Origin: Clavulina sp. PMI_390
Taxonomy: Eukaryota > Basidiomycota > Agaricomycetes > Cantharellales > Hydnaceae
Assembly: GCA_015039315.1 (NCBI GenBank)
Contig: WIDE01000096.1
Location: 27,377 to 91,376, forward strand
Direction of reading: 5' to 3'
DNA length: 64,000 nucleotides
A model generated the notes under the pieces. That model did no database searches. It was not told the DNA's origin and saw only the letters and a program-made list of their open reading frames with translations. Made by a program: the position numbers and the translations under genes. Of the stretch, positions 22,501-34,022 are shown in pieces. How positions within the stretch are numbered: position 1 is the first letter of the stretch; every line of letters starts with the position of its first letter.

Positions 22501-23764
22501 GACACCAGGGTATACTGGACGACTGGATTGTACAAGAATGTCATCAATTCGGGAGAAAAGCCGAAAATGGTTTCGACACGCGCAGCTTAACGAGAGACGC
22601 ATGGTATCCATCACGATGATAGACAGTCATAGACTAGGCTCGTTCAATGGACAGCCCTTGTCATTCAGCACAGTTGATGTCAGACCTTATATGAAACAAT
22701 CCTCGGTAGCCCTAATTAGAGAGCAAATTTAACTTCGTATCATAACGGGCTCATATGATGTGTCAGGCAAAACTTTTTGTGACAGCAGTGTGAATCGAGA
22801 AATTCGTGTTTGGTCATGTTTTGTTCGTGGCGAAGTGTGACAGGAACCCCAGAAGATGCTGGCTCGGGTGGTGGCCCACCTGCCTATCATCCTACAAACT
22901 CTCTAGAAAACGCTCGATTATCGCTAGTTCATCTGATTTCAAGCATTTGACCCGAAGGTGAGGATTCTTTGGCTCGGTTTCAGGAGCTTGACTGCGACAC
23001 CCGTGATGCATCATCCCTGGGGGTTTGAGACATTTCGTGAGTCACACTCCCGTACTGCTCGATTGACTGCCGCGTGTCGAGGTTGAGTCCGGGCGATAAC
23101 CCCGAATCCTAAACCAAGCTTCCTTGGATGAGTTGCTACGAGACAAACGGTCCTGAGTTGTCCGTCCATAGTCCCTGACTTGTAACCGCATCCCACCGCA
23201 TCTTCCAAATCCATCGATGCCATTATGCATCTATCTCGTAAACACGGCAATTCTGACTCAACGGCCCCGTATCTCCACAACATTGACTTTAACGAGAAAA
23301 ATTCTTTCGAACGCCGATTCTTGTGCCGGGGCTGACGACTTGCGACACTGATGAATATTCCTTAGCGTAAACTAGCTCCGAACGAGAATGATATTTCCAT
23401 TGACATCTGTCAGCGCCTTGTGCTTGGGCTTGAGTCAGGTGCAGCTCCCTTTGTCAGAGAATCGCGACTCCTCCTCAACTCGATGCATCTGACCTGGCTG
23501 CAAATCCGTCGGTCGACCTCTGATAGAATGTAGTGCTGCCGTGGAGCATGATGGATATGCAGCCGAATCTGTCAACTGAAATAGATGCATTTGTACTCGG
23601 CGGGATGTACGATACGCCCGCTCACGGTACCAGCTCCCGACCCACCTCGTTGTTCCCATGCGTAAGCGAGAGGATTTGGGCTCAAATACCGCCCCAGTCC
23701 TTCGCTTCCTAGCTCATCACCCCACTCTCTCTCCTCTCCATTGCGCCTCTCGCCCCATCATACC
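22501..23764. other. Intergenic region, duplicate of 15.9-16.6 kb in its second half
   Basis: From 23040 on it aligns with 15900-16617 upstream of aminotransferase copy 1. The first part has no clear counterpart in the window. No gene is supported. The promoter of aminotransferase copy 2 lies in the last few hundred bases. Confidence 0.55.
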
Positions 23765-25713
23765 ATGTCATCTCTAACACCCTTCTCCATCGGATCGGGC
23801 GAGACGGTCGCCTCTGCGACTAAACGTTTCGTTGCGTCCCATCCTACATATCTTGAAACCTCCCCGATTGACGAGCTTCGGCGTCGCGAGTTCAAACGCC
23901 TCGAAGGAGGTGGTGTGTACGTCGATTATACCGGCGCAGGGCTTTACCCCGAGTCGCTCGTCCACGATCACGCCAAAATACTTGCAACCAATGTCTTTGG
24001 CAACCCTCACTCAGCTTCTCCTAGGTTCGTCCTACTGACTTTGCCATCGCTCGATTGTCCATATTGGTAACCATGCCTGTTGATAACATTTGACAGCTCC
24101 ATGCTTTCTTCCACATATGTCCACGCCGCACGAATCGCGGTGCTTAATTTTTTCGATGCTGATCCCGAGGAATACGATGTGGTCTTCACTCCGAATGCGA
24201 GTGGTGCACTGCGCATCATTGGCGAATCATACCCTTTTGTCAAAGGCACGAGCGACCTCGTTCTCCCTCTTGATGCACACAACTCTGTCAACGGGCTCCG
24301 CGAATTTGCTACCAAGGCGGGTGCCAAGGTTGACTATATGCCTATCGAGGTAGCATCCAAGCAACGCTTCGAGGCGCCCTCGGAATCGGCTGGCGGGCTC
24401 TTTGTTCTCACTGGTCAATCTAACTTGTCGGGCTTGAAGGGCAATCTGAACCTCCTCGCCGACGCCAAGGCTCGAGGTTATGATACACTCCTCGATGCTG
24501 CCGCTTTGGCCCCATCAACGGCAATCTCGCTCCGGTCCCTAAATGGCTCCGTCGATGCCCTGGCCATCAGTTTATACAAGCTTATCGGCTATCCGACAGG
24601 GGTCGGGTGCCTCGTGGCGAGGAAGGAATTCCTTGCTAAGCTAAGAAAGCCTTGGTTCAGCGGTGGTTCTGTACTCATTGTTCAGGTTAGTGTGGCATCC
24701 TATACTTGTGGGTTACTAAGGCTGATTTTTTTTTTCGGCTTTAGAGTCCGAGTATGGGCCGACTGCTCCTTGATGGCCACGAGCGTTGGGAGGATGGGAC
24801 TGTCAACTTCCTATCGTGAGTGACCAGCCCTCGCATGACTCCAACGTCAACTGATTCACCCCCTCCCCCTTGTTTTTGGTTATTCCCGATGGTATATCCC
24901 CTCGTGGTGTCCCCGCATATTACTCCTGTCTGTCTGTCACCTGCCTCCCCCTGCTCTTGCCCCCTTGTCCCTGTCATCTGCCACCCATCTGTATCTAGCC
25001 TAATCGCTGTCCCGCGCGGTCTGCAGATCCTGAACAACCATCTTCCCATCATGGCCAAACGCCTTCCGCTCCTTATGCATTTCACCCTATCCTCTCTTAC
25101 GTCCCTGAAACACGCGAACGGCGCTCCGCTGGTTGAACTTCACTCTCCGTCGTCACCTGACGCTTACTCTCCTTCCGACCACGGTGCCGTAATCAGCATG
25201 TCATTCCTCAAGCCAAGTGGCGGTCGTGTCCCCCCTCACGCCGTCGAGCAGCGCGCATCCACTGCTAATATTCACGTCCGCGCCGGGTGCCTGTGCAACC
25301 CTGGCGCTGCCAGCTGCCTCCTCGGACGCGCCAAGATGCTCAACGACTGGGAGATCCACGCGCAGGACTCGCAGGGCAACTACGACACGCCTGCCTCCGT
25401 CAAGGAGTCGTATGCCGCCAACGAGCACATGGAGCGTCTGATCCGTGACGAGGGGGTCGTGCGCATTAGCTTTGGACTGGCGAGCGCTATTTCGGATGCT
25501 GCAGCCTTTGTCGACTTTTCTCGGAGCTTTTTGGATGTGGATACCGCTGTTCCGAAGGAGGTCGAGGCGGTGGCGCCCAAGTTAAGGACGAAGACTGCTG
25601 CGCAGGTGGAGATTATCCGGGAGGAAATTCAGCCGACGAGGCGGCGCTCGGGAGTATTGGCGAAGCTTCGCGGCTTGCAGAGGAGGGTGCTGTCGACTGG
25701 CACCGCCCACTAA
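23765..25713 (+). CDS. Class V aminotransferase, molybdenum-cofactor-sulfurase-like, copy 2
   Basis: Four exons, 23765-24024, 24097-24685, 24745-24815 and 24999-25713, give 544 residues; exon lengths 260, 589, 71 and 715 mirror copy 1 (260, 592, 71, 715). The catalytic features are conserved: DYTGAGLYPESL, FGNPHSASPSS, the PLP lysine in SLYKLIGYPTGVG and the cysteines in RAGCLCNPGAAS. Differences concentrate at the two ends and in surface positions, while the introns differ strongly, as expected when purifying selection acts on both copies. As in copy 1, no MOSC domain follows. It is the last member of the 7.7-25.7 kb duplicated block. Predicted soluble PLP enzyme, probably removing sulfur from cysteine or a related substrate. 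Confidence 0.85.
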
Positions 25714-26396
25714 TCTGTTCCAGAATTACTTTCAAGCTTTGTACCATAGATGAGTATGTTGTATAATGTCTGTGGATTCTTTGGTTGTACTGTCGCATGT
25801 GAATCTCCTGCTTTCTACTCCTCCTAATTAATGAATATCCCCCTCTTCTCGATTTCTTTCGCTTTCTAAGCAGCCCTATGGATACCGCTAGGCGAGTAAA
25901 GTAAGCGTCTGCCGTAACACCGATTCGGCAATTGTCGGTGGGCCGCCAAGCAAAAGTCAACATCCCCCACTGGCGAGTTGATTCTTCTCCACTACCTGAT
26001 AGGACACAACTCGCGCCAGTCCCAAACGAAAGATTGAGGAATTGAACTCTATGTTGTTCGATTCTTATTTGTTTCTCGTTTTTCACCTTTTGTCAAGAGA
26101 AAGGATCTTTCTTTCGCTCGCCTGAGGTCACTCAAGTATAAAATCAAAATTCCCTTGGCTGCATTTTCTGTTCTCGAGCAAGCTGCACTATCCGACTAGC
26201 ACAATCTAATCTGGGCCTCAGCAATCTCTTGACACGCCTACTGCGCGGTCAACTGTATTGCCACAACCATGTGACATGACTCGACTCTGACAGCCCAACT
26301 GAGCACCGCCTCTAAATCATCAATCGCAGCAAACATATATACACTGCGATAACGGCCTCGCTTATTCCTGACACGACCCGCGTTGCAGCCCCACAT
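25714..26396. other. Intergenic region with a TATA-like motif near its end
   Basis: Holds the 3' UTR of aminotransferase copy 2 and the promoter of the next gene. CATATATACACTGCG at 26334-26348 lies about 60 bases before the chosen start at 26397 and is a plausible TATA element. Nothing else is recognisable. Confidence 0.5.
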
Positions 26397-29014
26397 ATGG
26401 AGTCACTGGTGAGCCAAGCGAATCTCCATGTGGCTCAAGTTGGCATCTCACACAGTCACTTAGCCTCTTGATCTTCTGGACTTTCATGGAGCGGGGCCTT
26501 TCATTCTCGACGTCGACATCAACACCATAGCAACCCGCGATACCCCTACCCCCTCTCCTCCGCCCTCTCTCCATACTCCGGTGTCAACTGCTCAGTCAAG
26601 CATATTGATTCCGAATGCAGGAGTGGTTGACTTTTCCCTTCCGGATTTCTGTTCCTATGTCGACGAGTCCCCGTCTTTATCTCAAGGGACTATACTGTCC
26701 GTCGAAGGCTACCGCCAGCGATCTGGAGTCGTAGTGCATCGGTTTGTTGTCCTTGAGCTGTCGTTTGAAGGGCAGGGGATCCGTTGGCTGCGACTGGACC
26801 GCCGCAGGGAACAAGGTGTATCCGTGATGAAATTCGTAAAGGGTGCTGGTGAAACTGAGGCGAATGATAAAGTACGTAGAGCCTCAACATCCCACATTCA
26901 ATCTTCCTAAAGCCTTTGACTTTCTCTATTGAGCGTAGGCTTCGCTCTCTGGCACTAAATTGAAGCTGATCGGAAAGGCTACTCTCGAGAACAAACGTCC
27001 GACACAGTCGACAAACCGCCCATCAATGTCCAATCTTAACCGACTCCTTCGTATCATCACCGAGGAGCTTGAAAAGTATCATATTTGGCCCGTACGTCTG
27101 GCTCTAGCTGATAGTCCGTGATAAATTAGCTCACATTTATGCTTAGGATAATTGCTGGTTTTTTTTGCTCCCTAATACAGCAGCACATCGCTGCCGCAAA
27201 AGATGGTTGGTACGGGAACGTAAAACATCTTGAGATAGGTAACACCATCCGTCATAACGTCCTAGCACGTTATTGGGGTCACAGTTCTCCTACTCCGGGC
27301 CCGGTCTCTCGCCCTTCTGCCGAAGACACCCCTTGGCTGGCGGACGCCGCGGCTCATCCTGATGTTCGCCCTAGCCACGCCCAGGAAGAGACAAACCAGC
27401 GACCAAATCCTGTTACGCAACACACCCGTTCTTATTCCAGCCCCAGTTCGGTAGCCCTGCCTTTGAATAGGCTTCCATCCCCTCGGCGCAATCAAACTAT
27501 AGGAGAGGTGCCTCCTTCATCATTTACACATCAAAAAGTCAGCCCAAGAGATGTGTATCCGCTGGGCGTGAAAACACAAAGATCTCATACTCTCCCCTCA
27601 CCCGCAACATTGAGGAATAACAAGGGTGCATCAGGCTCAGGCTATCACGGCGAGGTTCAAGGACCCTCTGCCTCCTCAGGCCAATCATCGCGTCCAGAAG
27701 CTGCCAGGGGCGCGCTTACAGTCTCCATTCCGCCGAGTGTGCTGCAACCTTATCCTTCACCGCTCTCCCACTCTCCCACAAACGCGTCCGCCATTTCTCA
27801 TCACTCCTCGGCGATCACTGAAAAATCAATTGCTCCTTCCAAGTCCCCTGCCCTCATACTACATCCATTCCCATCATTTCTCTCCGCATATCCTTCGCCG
27901 GTTTCCCCATCTCCTTCGGAGGATTTTGTCACTGGCCAATCGATTTTGCAAACTCTTGAAGCTATGCAAAAGCTCAAGTATCTTTCGGACAAAATTCAAG
28001 AGTTAATGTCGTCCGCTCAGGTATGGGGCCGTTTGTCGAAACGATGACGTGTCCTTCAGCTCATAGGAACGATTATATTCACAGACTGCTGTAGAGGACG
28101 TCTACCATTTCCGGCCCACATCTCGGCCGACCGCCTTACACATTGTGGACCCAGCCGACTCTGAGGCTCGACATTTGGATCTGAGGAAACGTCTCTATGA
28201 ACGTCTCGCAGATCTCTTAGGGAAACTCGCTGCAACACCATCAGTGAGTAAACAGGCGCTCGAGCTGATCACCCACACACGTTACGTCCTCAGAACCGCG
28301 TACAAGGACGATGAGCTGCCTGAAAAAGTGGCGAAACTGTACTTGAACGAGGGCTGCATCTTATTCTCAGCCAAGCGATATGAAGAAGCTATCAAGCCGC
28401 TCGAGAACGGGATCCAAATCTACTCCCAGCTCGATTTCGTCAAGAATGGTTCCATAGTGGCCCATCTGATCGACTGTAATATCCACCTGTCCAAGTCATA
28501 TCGAGCCTCTAAGAACTCTCTAGTAGCACAAGAGCACGCGAACGAAGCTGTAGCGTTGGCTGAGGGTGCCCGTGCACTGCTTGAACCTACTTCGGACATC
28601 CCAGAGTGGACCAAATGCGCCTGGCCTCGGGCTCTGATACAGGCCGCCGAGATGGCTTATGCCGCAAAGGACGGTGCAACTGCTCGTGCTCATGGGAATC
28701 GGGCATTAAAAATTGCTCGAGATGTGTTTCGTTCATCCCACTTTCTCTCAGTTGAGGGCGCAGAAGCATTCGCTGACGCACTAAAGATTTGCGATAAGTC
28801 TATGCAGGAATTATCTGCTGGATCTCTAAGACCTGAGATGAACCATGGGAGAGTCGTCCTAGAGCTGGCTGTTGTCTGCTCAGCAGAGGAATGGTATGCT
28901 CTTCCGAAAGAGTACCATAAGTGCAAGTGGCACAATTATGTGGGACAGAAACTTCCCAATACCACCAACACGTGGGGGAGAAATTTTAGGCGCTTCGCGG
29001 GTGGTGTGCTTTAA
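26397..29014 (+). CDS. Large protein with H...NC-W-F-F motif and helical C-terminal half; apparent frameshift
   Basis: Model: 26397-26408, 26464-26871, 26939-27091, 27147-28020 and 28085-29014, about 791 residues if one T of the T8 run at 27159-27166 is ignored. Residues 80-200 carry VVVHRFVVLEL (His96) and, at the start of exon 4, DNCWFFCSLIQQH (Cys194). Then follow about 250 Ser/Pro-rich disordered residues, a short coiled segment (LQTLEAMQKLKYLSDKIQEL) and some 300 helical residues. In these, EKVAKLYLNEGCILFSAKRYEEAIKPLENGIQIY looks like tetratricopeptide repeats. As written, exon 4 is out of frame with exon 3. Either the extra T is an error or mutation, or a weaker donor (GTATCA at 27076) keeps the frame but loses the NC motif. 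Function is unknown; the motif pair recalls LRAT/NlpC-type thiol enzymes. Confidence 0.6.
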
Positions 29015-30558
29015 CGTAGTGCTGTAAATTTGAGTCTCAAGGATTCAACATGCCTTGGAACGTGTATGTAATATAAATGTTGTATACCCGCCTGTGAAAT
29101 CGGATCAAGCCTTCGCGAATTTACTTGTGAGGCTCGAGGAGAAGATGTGGTGCTAGTATTATCCATGAAGGTGAGGGTTGAAAAGAAAGATAGATGCCGC
29201 TGGGGAGTTGGCTTGCCTTGACAGAATGGGCCGATTTGCACCAAGTCCTTACGATCAAACACCCTAACACGTGCACAACACAACCCTGAGTCAACATGCC
29301 GACGTGAGGCCATTCTGAAGTCTATAGGTGTTTTTCCCGATTGCGTACAAGAGCATGTTGATGGGTGCAATACATGGACACCATGTTTGCGAGATCGGCC
29401 GACCATCACAATATGAGCTACGGAAGCGCACTTCCCATCATAATAAGCAAGATCGTCTCCGAGTGATCTTGTTGCCTGGATGAATCTGGGTAGGTGATGA
29501 TGCGTTCGCACGAGATCGAGAGGATGGTGCAGCATCCCTCGAGCTCGCGAGGATCGTGAGAGGTTTTATACCCTCGTCATTCCTAAAGCGAAAGAAAAGA
29601 GGTAACTAGGACAGCAACAAGGCGGGGGAGGTGACGTAATGGTCAATACCACGATGAAGATCCCTGATGATCATAGAGAAAACCCCTCTTGGCTATCTTT
29701 GCGTGGGTCAAGAGACATGCTACGAGCAGGCCTCTCGATCGTGACGAGGTAGCGTGGTTAAAATAACAGTGGGTGCAGATTCATAAGCCAGCGAGCGCCT
29801 AGGTGCAGTTGCTTTTGTCAAAATCAAGGCGCCATGCATTAGTGAGGAAAGAGCGGTGTGGAAGATAAAAAGTGCTGAAAATAAAATCCTATCAACGGCA
29901 TATCAAGATCGCGGTTTTATCGTGGACGTATAGACGAGAAGCGTTTATATCGCTCAGCACATTACGTTGGGCCTTAGCTGGCAGAAAGGTATAGCAGCCC
30001 CTAGGAGCTGTGGTTGACAAGGGCTGGCATTGGGCGAGGTACAGCTTGGACTGGGGTCTCTTAGATCAGTGATAGTATGGGGTGCCAGCTCGAGATGAAT
30101 GTGAAGGGGCGGCGAGAAGGGCATTTGGGTTCAGGCGTTGGATGAATCAAGGTTGTGAAATATCAATGAATGACGGGAAGTGTGATGAGATAAAATGGCA
30201 ATGAAGTCGAAATAGGATGTACATAAGATATGATAGTGTGGGGTGGTACTATTCGGAAACGATACATCAGAGGACGGTTAGAGGTACGAAGGTTAGGTGA
30301 CGTACTCAAAAGTGTGTTTTACGTGCCCCTCGCATGAGAAGTCGGGGACAAGCGTCGATCGATGGAATGGGGCCAGAACCGTCGTGAAGGCGACCCTCGA
30401 TCAGATGAAGTGAGGAAAGTTGTCAATGAGGGGAAGCATGGGCTGGGTAACTGCAACGGCAATCAGCTGATGGCACTAGTGGAAGGCCGGAAGATCGAAA
30501 TACGTACGTTTTAGGTCGAAGAAGACGCACCGGGATACATCAAGCCGGAATAGGGTTG
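29015..30558. other. Intergenic region between convergent genes
   Basis: About 1.5 kb between the preceding plus-strand gene and the end of the kinase gene. It includes a minus-strand open frame of 174 codons (29011-29535) with an ATG but no recognisable domain and no splice support; I do not call it. The stretch 30060-30470 is AG-rich on the plus strand and looks non-coding. Confidence 0.5.
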
Positions 30559-32094
30559 TTAAGAACTGAACCACGGATTGAGCAGGGCCCGTTTTGCTAT
30601 AAGAACAAAGTCGTTCGAATATGAGGGATCTGTGGTAAAGGGGATTTTGAATAGCGGGGCGTACCGGACATCCTGTTGGCTGTGTCGTAGATGAGGAAGC
30701 TCTGGATCGAGCGCAACCATCAGAAAACAGACGGCCTTGGCCCAAATAAGTAAAGTGACCGACCTGTAGGAGCTCCGCTCCACCAGCATCGAGCTCGGCG
30801 ACCGTTTGGGCCAAATCTCGAGCCGACCACTGGGGGAATGTGGGCTTGAAATCGGGGAGCTGAGAGACGCCGGGCCATATTTGCTCGTTAGGAGTTCCTA
30901 GGCACCTAATTGATTCGAGTGGTCGTCATGTCCCAGTGAGTCAATAGGAGAAACGCAACGATTGGAAACAAATATCGTCAATAAGAGAAACAAGGCCTCG
31001 CGCAAACGGCGTGCGTACTGGAATATTTTGAAGATCTGATCGATCTCAGAATCCCCTGGGAAGAGGGGGATGCCTGACATGGCCATCTCCGCCATAATAC
31101 AGCCGACGGACCACATGTCAATTGAAGTGCTATAATGCCGAGAGCCCAGGAGAACCTCTGGCGCGCGGTACCATAGAGTGACGACCTGGTGTACGATGGA
31201 GCGTGGAAGAACATGGGGGTGTGAGATAGGGTGAACAGGAGAGAATGGGGTTTGGGGTGCATTAATAAATGATGAAGAAATTCAGGAGAGATCTGGCGAA
31301 CCTCGTGGGTGTAGGTTCGAAGAGGAATTCCAAATGCGCGCGCGAGCCCAAAGTCTGCAAGCTTCAGGTTTCCTTGGGCGTCAATCAAGAGGTTCTGAGG
31401 CTTGAGATCGCGGTGCAAAATGCGGTGAGCGTGGCAATAATGAAGGCCCATCAGGAGTTGCTTCGTGAATTGCTGGAGCGGGCATGACAGAGTCATTTTA
31501 CAACGCAAAAAAAAAGAGTGGAGTGTCAATGGGGGGAAAATTTGCGGAGGAAATCGCCCGGGCGGGCTCTGAGTTCAGCGCGCACCTTGACCAGTGGCAT
31601 AGTCAGAACCTCGCGTTGCTTTGTTACATGGTCCATGTAGCGCTTGAGATCGACGTCCAGAAACTCGAAGACGAGGTAGAGCTTTGTGTCAGCATGGACG
31701 ATGTCAAGCAGTCTATAGATTGACCCGCTGGTGTGAGTTTTGGTGGCGCGGGGCGATGACACGGTCTAGATTGTGGATGAACGGACCGAACAATATTGTC
31801 ATCGTCGAGCTCCTTGAGCAGAGAGATCTCGCGGATCGCAGTGCTTGGTACACCCTCGTCCTCGGCCTCCAATCGAATCTTCTTGAGAGCAACGAAGTTA
31901 CCGGTCGTCTTGTCCTGCGCCTTGTACACCACACCGTAGGTCCCTGTATTTCGGGCACGGGGTGACCAAGGAGACAATAGGAGACGAGTTCAGCATTGTC
32001 AGAAGCAATCAGATGAGCGGGAACATCGGAACACGCGCTGCAGAGCCGACCACTTACCCTCACCGACTTTCTCCAATCTGCTGTAGTTCTCCAT
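30559..32094 (-). CDS. cdk1: Cyclin-dependent kinase 1 (Cdc2/Cdc28, PSTAIRE)
   Basis: Eight exons: 32094-32058, 31943-31787, 31712-31586, 31472-31302, 31185-31019, 30905-30764, 30701-30665 and 30596-30559, giving 291 residues, close to the usual 295-300. All kinase landmarks are present: the glycine loop with the inhibitory Thr14/Tyr15 (GEGTYG), the ATP-binding Lys33, the cyclin-binding PSTAIRE helix ([13 protein letters not shown], residues 43-55), HRDLKPQN with Asp129, DFG with Asp147, a T-loop with [17 protein letters not shown], and a C-lobe ending [14 protein letters not shown]. The enzyme binds cyclins and drives G1/S and G2/M entry. The [17 protein letters not shown] context favours Cdk1 over Pho85. 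The last two exons are only 37 and 38 nt and are easily missed. The donor GTCCGT of intron 2 is unusual but is forced by frame. Confidence 0.95.
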
Positions 32095-34022
32095 TTTACG
32101 CGACGAGAGGCGAGATCGGCGGTGGTTATGAAGATTTAGAGGGCTTTTTTAAGTGATGGGAGAGAGAGAAACAAGGGCGAGAGAGAATCGTCCGTTGGTT
32201 GATGTCTCCTCTATATTGGCCCCAACAAGGACAAACAAATTTCTCCTGTTTCTCCTCGGCCGTCGCCATCATCTCACAGCACCACGCCGCCCTCGATTCC
32301 CTCTTCTCATCATTATAAACGCGCACCCTCGTTGATCAAACCCTATCATAGCGCCCTTGCACGATTCTGTGTATCCGCCAGCTGGCTATGGCCTAGACAC
32401 CGCTCGATTGGACAAAAAGAGAGCCACATTGGCGACAATTTCGTAATATCGTGCCGCGCTCCGAACGCCGGCGCCGAATGATATCAAGCCTGCATTACAG
32501 TAACTCCACAAGCGGTTATAACGATTTGCGATAGGGGGGAAGACAAACTCTGGTAACTCGCCCGAGTATCTTGCGAAACCCAAACGAGCAAGCGAAGCAA
32601 GTTATCTGGCGCGATCTTCTCCAATGCCACCAAATCAGCTTCTGTGGCAATTCAGACCGAGCAACATGATTGACATGGGCCTGCGGCGTCGAGCCCAAGA
32701 TAGGTATCTCTTCGTAAGCAGAATAACTACTCGGGAATGAAAGAGTAGTCATTTTACCTAGAATCATGTATTACGATTGGGAGGGAAAAGAGAAGAGCTA
32801 ACCTTCCATACGGGCTCTGCAGTAATGGCAAACTAACGGTAGCACAATTATCGCCTCAGAAAAGGTGACAGCAGCGAGAACAATAAAATGAGTGACCATT
32901 CAGTGTTTCATGGTTGTACGTCGGTAAATGTATTCAAAGGTGATATATCGGGGAAGACCGCGGCAGTTATGGTATTCACTCACCAAACCGTCACATCTTA
33001 CCCACAATACTGTATTGTGTCGTCGTGCATGAATGCTTTATTCAGATTCAGAGCGGACAGTGAATTCCAGAGCGCTAGGCAAAGATCAAATTAGGACAAC
33101 GATTCAGAAACAAGGAAATGAGAGGGAATCAGGGAGTATTACCAGGTACCCCTAAACACGGCATTTGATAGCGCCGATGTCTGATATACGGCCAGAGCTT
33201 AGCAAGCCGCAATATGAGACCCTTTATACGATGATCTTGTCTGGAAAACTGAAATCTCAGGATGTAACTGATATGGCAACCCCATAGCTTCGAACAAGTC
33301 TAGCAAAGTCAGTCGATAAGATCGAGGCATTGGACCTCACACACTGAATTTGATATGAGCGAAGGTCAACGGATACCAAATATGAGGGAGCATGAAGCGC
33401 TAAAGTTCCGTCTGAATGAAGAAACACCCGAGAGTTGTGAGAATAATCACTGCGACTGCTAGCCCTTTGTTAACGGGGCCTCACAAAGTAGACGGGGTTT
33501 CGCGTTAATTGGCAACCCGATGAGGTACTAGAGCATAAGGTTAGTTGGAATGCTTCTGAAGACTTTTTTCCGTGAAAGGTAGATGGAGGCGCTTTCAGGA
33601 GAGGACCTTAGTATATCAGTAGAATGGAGAATAAACTTGGGCAGTCAACGGGCTAGTTATGATACCAACGCAGAGCCTAGTCGCGCAGTTCAGAGATGAG
33701 ATGTAGATGCGGGGCGGTATAAAGGGTATAATCTTCCATCATTTTTGAGACTTGAAAGAGTGTTTGAGCCGTGAAGGGCGCTGAACATGGTACCGTAGTG
33801 TCGGGACGTTCTATTACTATTCTCCCTAGTAGGCAAGTGACCGGATAGGCGTGCTGGGTATGCCTTCTTGTGACGATAAGTCAGAAGCCGAAAGTCTCTT
33901 TGCGCTGTGGAGCGAGCGGAAAGACGAGTTGAAAAGCGGGATGTGATCGCCGAGAGGATCAACAAAAAAATAGCTCGGGCAAACAACCCTCCGAATCCTG
34001 TCTTCCATCACTCTTGGTCTTG
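32095..34022. other. Long intergenic region, no supported gene
   Basis: Holds the promoter of the kinase gene and, at the other end, that of the first F-box-like gene. Several open frames of 60-100 codons occur on both strands, but they lack ATG starts, domain similarity or consistent splice sites. I see nothing mobile or repetitive here. Confidence 0.5.

Noticed and set aside
29011..29535. Minus-strand frame of 174 codons downstream of the gene at 26397-29014
   Set aside because: It has an ATG, but its residue content is shadow-like, no domain is recognised, there is no splice support, and it overlaps the 3' end of a better supported gene.
33690..33986. Minus-strand frame with a signal-peptide-like beginning
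   Set aside because: It opens with TTG rather than ATG, has no similarity, and lies antisense in the promoter of F-box-like copy 1.
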